The notes below the pieces were generated by a model. That model saw nothing but the letters and a program-made list of their open reading frames with translations, had not been told where the DNA came from and searched no databases. From Streptomyces sp. NRRL B-3428 (lineage in GTDB: Bacteria > Actinomycetota > Actinomycetes > Streptomycetales > Streptomycetaceae): 64,000 bases of DNA. Shown here piece by piece: positions 18,778 through 27,440 of the stretch; position 1 is the stretch's first letter; every line of letters starts with the position of its first letter. The stretch is from assembly GCA_000721375.1 (NCBI GenBank), contig JOGW01000008.1, positions 434,001 through 498,000 on the forward strand, given 5' to 3'. Made by a program: the position numbers and the translations under genes.

Positions 18778-19515
18778 CTAGGCCCGCCCCACCACCAGCC
18801 ACTTCGACGGCAGCTCGATCCGCGCTCCGTCGGGTGTGAAGTCCGTGGTGATCAGGGGCATCTCCCCGCTCGCGAGCACCTCGAGTCCGGCCGCGGCGAA
18901 GAACTCGAGGACCGCCGTGTCCGAGACCTCGGCCGGTGCGATGCCGTGCTGGAACACGGGCAGCAGTTTGGGCGGCGGACCCGAGGGCCCCTGAGCCAGG
19001 CCCATCAGGATCGGTCCGGCCTGCTCGGAGAGCTCGACGACGAAGGCCCGGCCGCGCGCTCCGACCAGGGCGGCGATCGATGCGGCGAGCGGACCTCGGT
19101 CAGCGGGCTCGCACTGGTGCAGTACGCCGCGCATGTAGACGTTGGCGTCGCCGAGCTCGTCGTGCAGCGCCTCTATGGCCGCCTTGTCCACCGCGTCCAC
19201 CTGCCGGTACTCCGCCCGTCCGACGGTCTCGGGCGCCGCCTGATCGGCGTGCTCGGCATGTTCGATCGCGGCCTGCGACAGATCGATGCCCACGACGCTC
19301 GGAAACCGGTCGGCGAGGAAGCGGGTCTGGGTTCCGTTACCGCAGCCGACGTCGACCAGCGGCAGCCCGAGGGCCGCCAAGTACGGTTCGGCCAGGGCGA
19401 GATGGAGTCCTGCGGTCAGCGCCGGCTCCGCGTCCCAGAACACCGCGCCCTGCTCTTCCGGCGCTTCGCGCCAGAACCCCTCCCAGGCTTCCTTGTACCG
19501 GCTCGTCACGCTCAT
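18778..19515 (-). CDS. Class I SAM-dependent methyltransferase
   Basis: 245 aa. The SAM-binding motif I is LVDVGCGNGTQTRFLA (about residues 60-75), followed by acidic motif VVGIDLSQAAIEHAE and a later VYMRGVLHQCEPADR. The N-terminus SRYKEAWEGFWREAPEE and the EEQGAVFWDAEP stretch resemble small-molecule methyltransferases of Streptomyces. The start is chosen at the ATG with GGGGAG upstream. It stands alone between convergent tetR and the upstream phosphatase gene. The substrate cannot be named. Confidence 0.8.
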   Translation of the reverse strand: MSVTSRYKEAWEGFWREAPEEQGAVFWDAEPALTAGLHLALAEPYLAALGLPLVDVGCGNGTQTRFLADRFPSVVGIDLSQAAIEHAEHADQAAPETVGRAEYRQVDAVDKAAIEALHDELGDANVYMRGVLHQCEPADRGPLAASIAALVGARGRAFVVELSEQAGPILMGLAQGPSGPPPKLLPVFQHGIAPAEVSDTAVLEFFAAAGLEVLASGEMPLITTDFTPDGARIELPSKWLVVGRA

Positions 19516-19668
19516 GACCGACTCTCCCCAGGTTGTCGCAGCTAGAGCTCGGTCTACAGTCGGCAAGGCCTGGTGGACAACCCACCCGCGCACACCTTCA
19601 CCGATCGTTCGAGCCGCGCACGCCTCTTGCGCGCCTTCGCGCGCCCCCACCCCATCCGCAGCGGCCTA

Positions 19669-22143
19669 TCAGCCTCGACGGCGCGGCAGGCCCAGCTCGA
19701 ACCAGACGGACTTGCCCGCCGCGCTCCGGCTCGCGCCCCACTCCCGCGCCAGGCGCTCCACGACACTCAGACCGCGCCCGGCCTCGTCCTCGGGTCCCGC
19801 GCTGCACAGCGTGGGCAGGCTGTGTTCGGCGTCCTCGACCTCGCAGAGCAGGACGTCGGTCCGTACGAGACGAAGGTCGATCCGACCGCCACCGGCATGC
19901 CGTACCGCATTGGTGACCAGCTCGCTCACCAGCAACTCCGCGTTCTCCACGACCGCTCCAAGCCCCCAGCCCGCCAACTGTTCACGCACCAGGCGCCGCG
20001 CCCGGCCCGCCGCACGCGGTTCCCTGTCGAGCTGCCAATGCGCGACGTCCTCCTGTGTGACCCCGTTGAGCCGGGCCATCAACAGGGCCACGTCGTCCTT
20101 GCGGCCGCCCCGGGTGTTGAGCGCGCGGATGATCGTGTCGCACGCGTCGTCCATCGACGCGGCAGGGTGCGCGGCGGACTCACAGAGCGTCGCGAGGCCC
20201 ACACCGATGTCCTCGCCGCGCATCTCGACCAGACCGTCGGTGCACATCACGAGCCGGTCGCCGGGCTCCACCGGCACTCGTACGGTCTCGAAGGGCACTC
20301 CCCCGACGCCGATCGGCGCACCGGTGGGCAGTTCGAGCAGCTCGCTGCGGCCGTCATCGGCGCGCACGATCACCGGGGGGATATGGCCGGCGTTGGCCAT
20401 CTGCAGCTCGCCCGCGATCGGGTCGTACACGGCGTACAGACAGGTCGCGAGGTACTGGTCGCCCAGCCGCTGCGCGAGATCGTCCAGGTTGCGCAGGAGC
20501 TGCGCGGGCGGCAGGTCGAGCGCCGCCATCGTCTGCACGGCGGTCCTCAACTGACCCATCATCGCGGCCGAGTTGAGCCCGTGCCCCATCACATCACCCA
20601 CGACGAGCGCGGTACGCGCGCCGGGCAGCTTCACGGAGTCGAACCAGTCACCACCGACCCGGCCGAGCAGCGTGCCCGGCAGATAGCGGGTGGCGATGTC
20701 GCAGCCCGCCATGCGCGGGGCGATATGCGGCAGCATCGAGTCCTGGAGGGTCTCGGCCACGCTTTCCTGGTACGTGTACATGCGCGCGTTGTCGAGCACC
20801 AGACCTGCACGCGCGGCCAGTTCGGCCCCGGTGACGCGGTCCATGTCGTTGAAGACCGGCCGCTCCGGGTGGCGCAGCAGGATCATGAAGCCGAGCACGA
20901 CATTGCGGGCCTTGAGCGGGACGACCAGCATCGAGCGGTTGCTGATCAGCGGCCGGATGTCCCGCTTCTCGAACTGCGCCGCGATCTTGGTGCCCATCTC
21001 CTCGCTGATCCGCGGCACGAGCACCGGCTGCCCGGTGGTCATGCACTGGAAGAACGGGGTGTGCACGGGGAACGGCATGGACTCGCCGACCGGCACCACA
21101 TCGTCCCAGCGCCCCGGCTCGTCGGTGTGCTCAAGGGCGACCCGGTGCCACATGGTCGTGGCGTCCGGCGCGCCGTCGGGGAACCCTTCGCCCGCGACGA
21201 CCTGCTCACGCAGATACGTCCCCGCCACGTCCGTGAACCGGGGCACTACGGCCCGGCTCACCTCGATGATCGTCTGCGCCAGGTCGAGCGATGTGCCGAT
21301 CCGTCCCGAGACCTCGTTGAGGAACTCCAGGTGCTCCCGCACGGCCGCGTACTCGAGGTCCTGCTCCACCTCGTCGCGCGCCGCACGCGGCTGCGGATTC
21401 CCGGCGGCGGCCTGAGCGCGCTGCCGGCGCGCACGGCGCTCGGCGCGGCGGGGCACGCCCCAGTCGGGCGTGACGGGAACGCGGTCGCTCTGGCTGAACT
21501 CCAGGACCGGATAGCCCAGTTCGAGAACCTGGGACACGATCCGCGAGCTCTCGCCGACGCTCATGCTCGGCAGGATCTCGGGCAGCCTGCGGGCCAGTTC
21601 GTCGGCGCCGTCGAACTCGGTGTGCAGGGCGAAGCCGGGAGCGATCCGCTCCACGACGCTCTCGTCCTCCTCCTGGTGCAGCCCCGCGGTGTCCGCCGCG
21701 AGCACGAGCAGCCGCTCGGGCCCGGGGCCGACCAGCGGATAGGCCCACCAGAGCACGTCGATACGGTCGGGTCCCGGCTCACCGAGCCGGGCGCGGCCCG
21801 CGGCCGGGTAGGAGGTGCGGCCGCCGAGCGAGGCTTCGAGATCGGCGCCGAAATCGCGGTACGCGTCGTAGTCCTCGTAGGCGGCGACGGCGCGCGGCTC
21901 ATCGGGGAGCGCGCCGGAGACCGGCAGCAGATCGGCGGCGGGGCGGCCCACCGCCTCGTCGCGGGCATGGCCGAACAGACGGCGTGCGCCGGTGCTCCAG
22001 TGCGAGACGAGGCCCGCACCGTCCACCACGACCACGGCGAGCGGGATCCGGCCGGTGAGGGCCTGCTGCGCGTCCGGCTCCTGGCCGTTGCCCTGTTCCA
22101 TGGGCTCACCGGGTCCCCGCAGGGGATCCCTGGACCGGTCCAT
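19669..22143 (-). CDS. PAS-GAF-PP2C (RsbU/SpoIIE) phosphatase with anti-sigma-type ATPase domain
   Basis: 824 aa; ATG 22143 has GGAGGGGAG nine bases upstream. Order: PAS-like sensor (about 20-140, RIPLAVVVVDGAGLVSHW), linker, GAF (about 270-420), PP2C-type phosphatase (about 440-660: LPGTLLGRVGGDWFDSVKL, VVGDVMGHG, MCTDGLVEMRG), then an RsbW-like HATPase_c domain (about 690-824: NAELLVSELVTNAVRHAGG and GRGLSVVERLAREWG). Such proteins dephosphorylate anti-anti-sigma factors, and the ATPase domain can act as their kinase, so one chain may hold both opposing activities. No sigma or anti-sigma gene adjoins it. Confidence 0.88.
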   Translation of the reverse strand: MDRSRDPLRGPGEPMEQGNGQEPDAQQALTGRIPLAVVVVDGAGLVSHWSTGARRLFGHARDEAVGRPAADLLPVSGALPDEPRAVAAYEDYDAYRDFGADLEASLGGRTSYPAAGRARLGEPGPDRIDVLWWAYPLVGPGPERLLVLAADTAGLHQEEDESVVERIAPGFALHTEFDGADELARRLPEILPSMSVGESSRIVSQVLELGYPVLEFSQSDRVPVTPDWGVPRRAERRARRQRAQAAAGNPQPRAARDEVEQDLEYAAVREHLEFLNEVSGRIGTSLDLAQTIIEVSRAVVPRFTDVAGTYLREQVVAGEGFPDGAPDATTMWHRVALEHTDEPGRWDDVVPVGESMPFPVHTPFFQCMTTGQPVLVPRISEEMGTKIAAQFEKRDIRPLISNRSMLVVPLKARNVVLGFMILLRHPERPVFNDMDRVTGAELAARAGLVLDNARMYTYQESVAETLQDSMLPHIAPRMAGCDIATRYLPGTLLGRVGGDWFDSVKLPGARTALVVGDVMGHGLNSAAMMGQLRTAVQTMAALDLPPAQLLRNLDDLAQRLGDQYLATCLYAVYDPIAGELQMANAGHIPPVIVRADDGRSELLELPTGAPIGVGGVPFETVRVPVEPGDRLVMCTDGLVEMRGEDIGVGLATLCESAAHPAASMDDACDTIIRALNTRGGRKDDVALLMARLNGVTQEDVAHWQLDREPRAAGRARRLVREQLAGWGLGAVVENAELLVSELVTNAVRHAGGGRIDLRLVRTDVLLCEVEDAEHSLPTLCSAGPEDEAGRGLSVVERLAREWGASRSAAGKSVWFELGLPRRRG

Positions 22144-22250
22144 CGTCTGGGCTCCCCTCCTTCCCGTGGCGCCTGGGCGCGCCAAAGGCCTTGCCGACAT
22201 CAACCACGGTACGGCGGTGGCGCCTTGTCATGTGCGGCAACGGGGAAATA

Positions 22251-22268
22251 GGGGCGCACGTGCGCCCC
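22251..22268 (-). terminator. Palindromic hairpin after the MFS exporter gene
   Basis: Perfect 18-base palindrome (7-bp GC stem with a four-base ACGT loop if folded) 13 bases beyond the MFS stop codon on the leftward strand. It separates the exporter from the phosphatase gene. Confidence 0.65.
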
Positions 22269-22281
22269 TTCACTCGAACTG

Positions 22282-24681
22282 TCAGTCCTCGTGGCCCAGT
22301 TGGAGGTCGCGCTCGGTGCGCCCACCGCCCGCGACCTGCAGCACCGTGGCCACCGGCGGATAGCCCGCGGCGATCACCGTGTACTCGCCGGAGGACAGAT
22401 CCACGAAACGGAAGGTGCCGTCGGGGCCCGTGGTGAGCGTGTCGACCACGTTTCCGGCCGCGTCGAGCAGCGTCACCCGCGCGTCCTCGACCGGGCGCCC
22501 GCCACCGGCCCGCACGGTGCCGCGCAGCACCGCGCCGCCCGCCAGCTCGATGTCCTGCCGGGTCTCGCGCGAGGCCTGCACACTGACCGGCAGCGCGGCC
22601 GGACGGAAGGCGGGGGCACTGGCGGCGAGCGTGTACTCACCGGCCACCAACTCATTGATCACATAGCCGCCTTCACGCCCGCTGCGCGTGCTGGCCACGA
22701 CATCGCCGCGCACATCGGTGAGCGTCACGGCGGCATCGCGTACGGGCGATCCCTCGGCGGTCGTCACGACCCCGGCGAGCCGCCCGGCGCCGCCGAGCAC
22801 CACGTCCAGTTCGACGGGCCGCTCGCCGACGGTCACGGAGACGGCCTGCGGCTGATGTCCGCCGGCGGCCGCGATCAACACATACGCGCCGGCGCCCGGC
22901 GTGGACAGCGCATAGCGTCCGTCCTCGCCGCTCGCGCCCCGGCCGATCTGCCGGCCTTGGACGTCGATCAGGGTCAGTGCGGCACGCGGGACCGTGCTGC
23001 CGTCGGAGTGCTGCACCGTTCCGCAGACGGGGACCCCGGCCGCGTACGACAAACGGGCCTGCGGGATCTGGGCGGCGGGCTCGGCGGCGGGGGCGTTGTG
23101 GGACACCAGCGGTTTCTCCTTCAGGAACAGGGCGAGGACGAAGCCGAGCAGCAGCACCGGCACGAGGTACAGGAAGATCCGCGGCATCGCGTCCGCGTAC
23201 GCCTGGATGTAGCCGTCCTTGAGGGCGGGCTCCATGGCGTGGACGAGCTGCGGGGTGATGGACTCGGGGTCCGGCAGCTCGACGCCTGCGGGCAGCCGGT
23301 CGGCGAGCGCGTCACCGAGCCGGCTCGCGAAGAGCGTGCCGAAGACGGCGGCGCCGACGCTGCCGCCGATCTGCCGGAAGTAGTTGTTGGCGCTGGTGGC
23401 GGTGCCGAGGTCGGTGGGCGGCACCGCGTTCTGCACGGCGAGGATCAGGACCGGCATGATCAGCCCGATCCCGACGCCGAGCACGGCCATCCAGATGCTG
23501 TATTCGAGCTGCGAGGTGTCGGTGTCCAGGAGGGAGAGCAGCCACATACCGACGGCGGAGGCCAGACCGCCGATGATCGGATACACCTTGTAGTGACCGG
23601 TCTTGCTGATCAGCTGCCCCGAGATGATCGACGCGAAGACGATCCCGCCCATCATCGGAAGCATGAGCAGGCCCGACTCGGTGGCCGTCGCGCCGTCCAC
23701 CATCTGCAGGAAGGTCGGCAGGTAGCTGGCCGCGCCGAAGAGCCCGACACCGATCACCGCGCCCACGAGACCGGTGAGATTGAAGGTGGCGTCGCGGAAC
23801 AGGTGCAACGGGATGAGGGGCTCGGCCGCGTACTTCTCCGCGAGAAGGAACAGGATCGTCGAGACGACGGCGCCGGCGGCGAGCCCCAGGATGACCCGGT
23901 CGCCCCACTCGTACTCCGTGCCGCCCCAACTGGTCAGCAGCACAAGGCAGGTCGACGCGGACGCGAGGAGCAGCGAGCCCAGTACGTCGAGCCGCGGCCT
24001 GACCTTCGGCTTGGGCAGCTTCAGTACGACCGTGACGACGGCGAGGGTGATCAGGCCGAAGGGGACGTTGAAGTAGAAGCACCAGCGCCAGGAGGCGTGG
24101 TCGGTGAAGAAGCCGCCCAGCAACGGTCCCGCGACCGAGGCCAGGCCGAAGGCGGCGCCGATCAGGCCCATGTAGCGGCCGCGTTCACGCGGCGGGACGA
24201 TATCGGCGATGATCGCCTGCACGCCGATGAACAGGCCGCCGGCCCCGATGCCCTGAATCGCACGGAAGGCGATCAGCTCGTCCATCGAACGCGACCAGCC
24301 GGCCAGCGCGGACCCGATCACGAACACGACGATCGCGAACTGGAAGACGCCCTTGCGGCCCCAGAGGTCTCCGAGCTTCCCGTAGATCGGCAGCCCGATC
24401 GTGGAGGTCAGGAGGTACGCGGTGATCGCCCACGGCATCCGGTCGAGGCCCTGCAGATCACCGACGATCTTCGGCAGGGCGGTGGCGACGATCATCTGCT
24501 CGAGTGCGGCGAGCAGCAGGGCGAGCATCAGTCCGACGAAGACCAGCTTGACCTGGCGCGGGCCGAGTGCGGCGGCTCCGGAGGCCTGTGCGGGTGGCGG
24601 TCCGGGCTGTTGCGGGGGCGACTCGGTGAGCGCTTCGGTGGGCGCTCCCTTCACCAATGTGATCCCGCTGGTCCCGCCCAC
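22282..24681 (-). CDS. DHA2-type 14-helix MFS exporter fused to carboxypeptidase-regulatory-like domains
   Basis: 799 aa from a GTG at 24681 with GAGGGGAG upstream. The N-terminal 530 residues are an EmrB/QacA-type drug:H+ antiporter: [19 protein letters not shown] (helix 1), [11 protein letters not shown] (motif A) and FLKEKPLV ending the last helix. About 250 residues then follow in three repeats of an Ig-like beta domain ([60 protein letters not shown]), the CarboxypepD_reg type. The exporter would remove hydrophobic drugs; the tail's role is unknown. No regulator adjoins, but two strong inverted repeats precede the gene. Confidence 0.88.
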   Translation of the reverse strand: MGGTSGITLVKGAPTEALTESPPQQPGPPPAQASGAAALGPRQVKLVFVGLMLALLLAALEQMIVATALPKIVGDLQGLDRMPWAITAYLLTSTIGLPIYGKLGDLWGRKGVFQFAIVVFVIGSALAGWSRSMDELIAFRAIQGIGAGGLFIGVQAIIADIVPPRERGRYMGLIGAAFGLASVAGPLLGGFFTDHASWRWCFYFNVPFGLITLAVVTVVLKLPKPKVRPRLDVLGSLLLASASTCLVLLTSWGGTEYEWGDRVILGLAAGAVVSTILFLLAEKYAAEPLIPLHLFRDATFNLTGLVGAVIGVGLFGAASYLPTFLQMVDGATATESGLLMLPMMGGIVFASIISGQLISKTGHYKVYPIIGGLASAVGMWLLSLLDTDTSQLEYSIWMAVLGVGIGLIMPVLILAVQNAVPPTDLGTATSANNYFRQIGGSVGAAVFGTLFASRLGDALADRLPAGVELPDPESITPQLVHAMEPALKDGYIQAYADAMPRIFLYLVPVLLLGFVLALFLKEKPLVSHNAPAAEPAAQIPQARLSYAAGVPVCGTVQHSDGSTVPRAALTLIDVQGRQIGRGASGEDGRYALSTPGAGAYVLIAAAGGHQPQAVSVTVGERPVELDVVLGGAGRLAGVVTTAEGSPVRDAAVTLTDVRGDVVASTRSGREGGYVINELVAGEYTLAASAPAFRPAALPVSVQASRETRQDIELAGGAVLRGTVRAGGGRPVEDARVTLLDAAGNVVDTLTTGPDGTFRFVDLSSGEYTVIAAGYPPVATVLQVAGGGRTERDLQLGHED

Positions 24682-24693
24682 GGATCCGCTCCC

Positions 24694-24752
24694 CTCGTCG
24701 CACTTATCGCTCAATTCCCGCAATACGCGACAACTGCGATAAGCGCGACGAG
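24694..24752 (-). promoter_or_regulatory. 17-bp inverted repeat directly upstream of the MFS exporter
   Basis: Arms 24694-24710 and 24736-24752 pair over 17 positions with one DNA mismatch that becomes a G-U pair in RNA; the spacer is 25 bases. The start-proximal arm touches the Shine-Dalgarno sequence. It could be a protein operator or a leader hairpin that hides the ribosome site. Confidence 0.65.
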
Positions 24753-24783
24753 TTACGGCAGAAAACCCTTGGTCTACGAGAAC

Positions 24784-24822
24784 CACTCGAAACGGTGACC
24801 GGGGCAACTACCCTTTCGAGTG
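24784..24822 (-). promoter_or_regulatory. Second inverted repeat upstream of the MFS exporter
   Basis: Perfect 9-bp arms (CACTCGAAA at 24784-24792, TTTCGAGTG at 24814-24822), extended by a further GGT/ACC pairing inside. Located about 100-140 bp upstream of the exporter start, between it and the SRPBCC gene stop. Probably a regulator site; it could also act as a terminator for the gene upstream. Confidence 0.5.
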
Positions 24823-24853
24823 GGTCATTTGGTGTCGACCACGCGACGGGCGG

Positions 24854-25306
24854 CTAGGCTGCCGGCTTCTCCATCTCGGCGGCGAGCTTCGCAAGGACGG
24901 CGTCGTAGATCCGGCCGAGCCCCTTGGGCGCGAAGGTCTTCTCGAAGAACCCGCCGATCCCGCCGGCACCGTTCCAGACGGTCTGCACGACCACTCGGGA
25001 CTTGCCCTCCCCGCCCGGCGTGACGGTCCAGGTGGTCACCATCGACGAGTTGCGGTCCTTCTCGACCAGCTGACCGTCGGTGGGCTCGTCGACCTCGAGC
25101 AGGCAGTCACGGATGCGCTTGCTGGTGGCCTGCAGCTTCCAGTGCACGAGCGTGCCCTTGCCGTCGCCGCCCTCGCGCACCTCGTACTCGCTGAAGTGCT
25201 CGGGCAGCAGCTTCGCGCGCGTACCGCTGTAGTCGGCGAGCGCGTCGAAGACATCGTCAGGATCCGCCGCGATGATCCGCTCGGTCACGGCTTCGACCTG
25301 GGCCAT
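24854..25306 (-). CDS. SRPBCC-fold (START/polyketide cyclase-like) protein
   Basis: 150 aa, the usual length. It starts MAQVEAVTERIIAADPDDVFDALADY, the strand-then-helix opening of the SRPBCC helix-grip fold, and ends with the long C-terminal helix (GRIYDAVLAKLAAEMEK). These proteins bind hydrophobic ligands in a central cavity; function is not predictable from sequence. The downstream MFS gene on the same strand is separated by the inverted repeats. Confidence 0.8.
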   Translation of the reverse strand: MAQVEAVTERIIAADPDDVFDALADYSGTRAKLLPEHFSEYEVREGGDGKGTLVHWKLQATSKRIRDCLLEVDEPTDGQLVEKDRNSSMVTTWTVTPGGEGKSRVVVQTVWNGAGGIGGFFEKTFAPKGLGRIYDAVLAKLAAEMEKPAA

Positions 25307-25406
25307 GGCACTTTCCTCCACTGCTGCGATACGGGGGTCGGCCGGGCGAATCGCCCAGCCGACCCCATTGTGTCGCGTTGCCCGGGGAGGCGGTGACGCG
25401 GGTGGG

Positions 25407-25874
25407 TCAGAACTTGGCGGCCTGCTTGACATAGGCGGCGCGGCCGTACCCGTCCAGCTTCTGGATCAGATACGGTCCGGCGACCTCGAAACTCGCCGGC
25501 AGCTCGGCGACCCCGGGGCCGTCGACAGTCGCGTACGTCAGCAGAACTTCACCCTTCCTGACGCGATACGTCCCCTCGAAGCCGACGATCCCGGACCAGA
25601 TGCACTGGACGTCGGGCGGACAGGGCGCGACGAGGTCCTGCATGGTGAAGTCGCCGTCCCGCTCGAACGTGATCCGCCGCTCGTACGCGCGCTCGGCGCC
25701 GCCCCTCGGCGAGATCCAGCTGCCGACGACGCTGCGCTGCGCCTCGACGCTCTGATTGCCCTGCCGCCCGGCACCGGGCCCCGGCTCGGCGGCGGCCGCC
25801 GAACCTCCAGCGGCAGCAGGCACCAGCAGCGCGGCGACCACCGCGTATCCCCACAAGCGAGTTGCACGATTCAT
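25407..25874 (-). CDS. Small secreted protein of unknown function
   Basis: 155 aa with an N-terminal signal peptide (MNRATRLWGYAVVAALLVPAAAGGSAAAA, cleavage near 29). The mature part has about 125 residues, with a two-cysteine loop CPPDVQC that may form a disulfide, and a beta-rich pattern (GSWISPRGGAERAYERRITF, GFEGTYRVRKGEVLLTY). It resembles small lipocalin-like exported proteins, but I do not recognise a family. The start is set at the Met preceding the signal sequence. Confidence 0.65.
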   Translation of the reverse strand: MNRATRLWGYAVVAALLVPAAAGGSAAAAEPGPGAGRQGNQSVEAQRSVVGSWISPRGGAERAYERRITFERDGDFTMQDLVAPCPPDVQCIWSGIVGFEGTYRVRKGEVLLTYATVDGPGVAELPASFEVAGPYLIQKLDGYGRAAYVKQAAKF

Positions 25875-26199
25875 GCGGCCAGCGTGTGACCGCCGGACCA
25901 CCCCGGCAAAACAGGTTGGGCCGACTGGCTCCAGGCAGCCCTGTCGGCGGGGTGTGGAGTGCCCCGAACCCGCCCTCACCGCTCCGGATCTGCACGTGGT
26001 GATGTGCTGTGTGCTGTGCACCTTTACCTGTACGCCATGCTGAGCTGCACTGTTGACGGGGAATCGAACCCCTGCGTTGCTCTCCACGCGCCAGGAGTGG
26101 GCCGGAAAACCGCCGGCCCTCGGTGTGTGCACGCCTCCGGAGCAGCTACCTGCTCCACATCCCTGCTCTGCGGACCGCTCCGGCCCGCTCCGCCGGACC
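25875..26199. other. Gene-free stretch with tRNA-arm-like hairpins
   Basis: 325 bp with no convincing gene. Read on the minus strand it holds a 7-bp hairpin (26139-26156), a 7-bp stem with 7-base loop (26099-26119) and a T-arm-like element, GGGGTTCGATTCCCC (26058-26072). These resemble D, anticodon and T arms, but no acceptor stem pairs their flanks and the spacing between the first two is wrong, so no functional tRNA is called. Confidence 0.4.
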
Positions 26200-26679
26200 T
26201 CAGTCCAGCAGGTCCGCCTCCCAGTTCATCCGCTGGATGCGTACGTCGACCTCACGGATCTCCCTGGCGAGCACATCGGCCTGGGCACGCAGTTCGGCCA
26301 CCGGAAGCGCGGACAGCATCATCAGCTCCGACCGCAGCTGACGTCCGTATCCGCGATCGCCCGATCCTGCCGCCGCGTCCGCCGCGGCGTTGACCACGGA
26401 GTGCCGCAGCCGCAGGACGTCACGGCGCGCGAGCGCGTCGGTGAGCGTTCCGTCGGGGCCCATGTCCACTGCGGCGTTGGTCCGGTTGATCCGTCGGATC
26501 AACGACTCGAGGTGGTCGAGCACCTCACCGGCCTCGGCGAGCAGCTGGGCCGCCTCCTCGGCGGGCGTCTCGCCCTCCTGGTACCGCGCGTTGCTGACGA
26601 CGCGCGAGCGCAGCTGTTCCACGCGCCGCGTGGCTTCCGCGCGCTCCGCGAGCGCCTCGGCGAGCTTCACTGTCGCCAC
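26200..26679 (-). CDS. DIP1984-family (septicolysin-like) protein
   Basis: 159 aa, almost wholly helical and charged: KLAEALAERAEATRRVEQLRSRV, then AEEAAQLLAEAGEVLDHLESLIRRINRTNAA, then VRIQRMNWEADLLD. The length, the RINRTN motif and the C-terminal WEADL ending match the DIP1984/septicolysin family, whose biochemical role is unknown. No signal peptide or membrane segment. It stands alone; downstream is the tRNA-arm-like stretch, upstream a pair of pseudogenes. Confidence 0.75.
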   Translation of the reverse strand: MATVKLAEALAERAEATRRVEQLRSRVVSNARYQEGETPAEEAAQLLAEAGEVLDHLESLIRRINRTNAAVDMGPDGTLTDALARRDVLRLRHSVVNAAADAAAGSGDRGYGRQLRSELMMLSALPVAELRAQADVLAREIREVDVRIQRMNWEADLLD

Positions 26680-26746
26680 CTCCCGTCCTGCTTGATTCAG
26701 ACCGAGTCTATGTGCGGGAATCCACTGAAATACACCGGGTTTCCGC

Positions 26747-27115
26747 TCACGCTTCTGCCTGCAGGCGCAACCCCGCCAGTGTCAGGTCCAGTGGGGCGAG
26801 GAACTGGTCACGGTCGTCGTGCCCCGCGAACTCGTCGACGATCTCGTGCACGAACGGGAAGACCTCGGCGTCGAGTGCCCGCCACGACTCGGCGAAGCGG
26901 TCGAGGAACTCGTCACGGCCCACCTAGCCGGCGAGCAGATACTGCGGAACCTCCACGCCGAGATCCGCGGCCGTACCGACGACGACGCCGGTGACCGCCG
27001 AAACGGCGTGGAAGCGCTGGCGCGGGGTGAGGTCGAGGCGGAGCGTCTGGCGGCCGAGCTTCTCGTACAGACGCAACGAGTTGCCCTGCACGTCGGTGTT
27101 GCGCATGAAGTAGCC
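26747..27115 (-). pseudogene. TetR-family regulator remnant, N-terminus lost, in-frame stop
   Basis: The frame ending in TGA 26747-26749 reads GRDEFLDRFAESWRALDAEVFPFVHEIVDEF and LDLTLAGLRLQAEA, a TetR_C ligand-domain ending. An in-frame TAG at 26924-26926 interrupts it after VPQYLLAG. Upstream the match continues (LRLYEKLGRQTLRLDLTPRQRFHAVSAVTG) to about 27115 and then stops, so the whole DNA-binding half is missing. A divergent MFS fragment begins about 35 bp away: the remains of a TetR/MFS efflux pair. Confidence 0.7.
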
Positions 27116-27149
27116 GCGACCACCGAATCCCTTTCCTCCCGCCCATCCC

Positions 27150-27312
27150 GTGCCTATCCATCGCTGCGCGCGGCCTGGATCCCGCTGGCCGCGCCCTGTC
27201 TGGCCTTCTTCGTCGAGATGGTCGACAACACGCTGCTGTCCATCGCACTGCCGACGATCGGCCGCGACCTCGGCAGCGGCACGACGGCCCTGCAATGGGT
27301 CACCGGCGCTTC
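27150..27312 (+). pseudogene. MFS exporter remnant (first helix only)
   Basis: About 50 codons read RAAWIPLAAPCLAFFVEMVDNTLLSIALPTIGRDL, then TTALQWVTGA, the first helix and loop of DHA2-type MFS exporters. The expected continuation (AYTLTFA-like) is lost by an apparent frameshift near 27310, and the next 100 bp show no MFS sequence. It lies beside the tetR remnant in the usual divergent layout. A 500-residue gene has thus been reduced to its start. Confidence 0.7.
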
Positions 27313-27395
27313 ACCCTCACCGACTCACACTCCGTCGAAGAGCCCCCTGAGCGCCGCTCCGCGACACACCGGGGCCGCTTCGCGCACGATCAAGG

Positions 27396-27407
27396 GAACA
27401 CGTGTTC
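27396..27407. promoter_or_regulatory. LexA (SOS) box-like palindrome upstream of the radical SAM gene
   Basis: Perfect 12-bp palindrome GAACACGTGTTC, fitting GAAC-N4-GTTC, the core of actinobacterial and Bacillus LexA boxes. It lies 34 bp before the radical SAM start codon. The match is seen directly; LexA control is inference. Confidence 0.6.
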
Positions 27408-27440
27408 TATTCTCTGGAGCAGTGCAACCGAGGAGGCTCC

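Noticed and set aside
26058..26156. A functional class II or selenocysteine tRNA
   Set aside because: No 7- or 8-bp acceptor pairing exists between the flanks, arm spacing is wrong, and the loop lacks a T33-anticodon-purine pattern.
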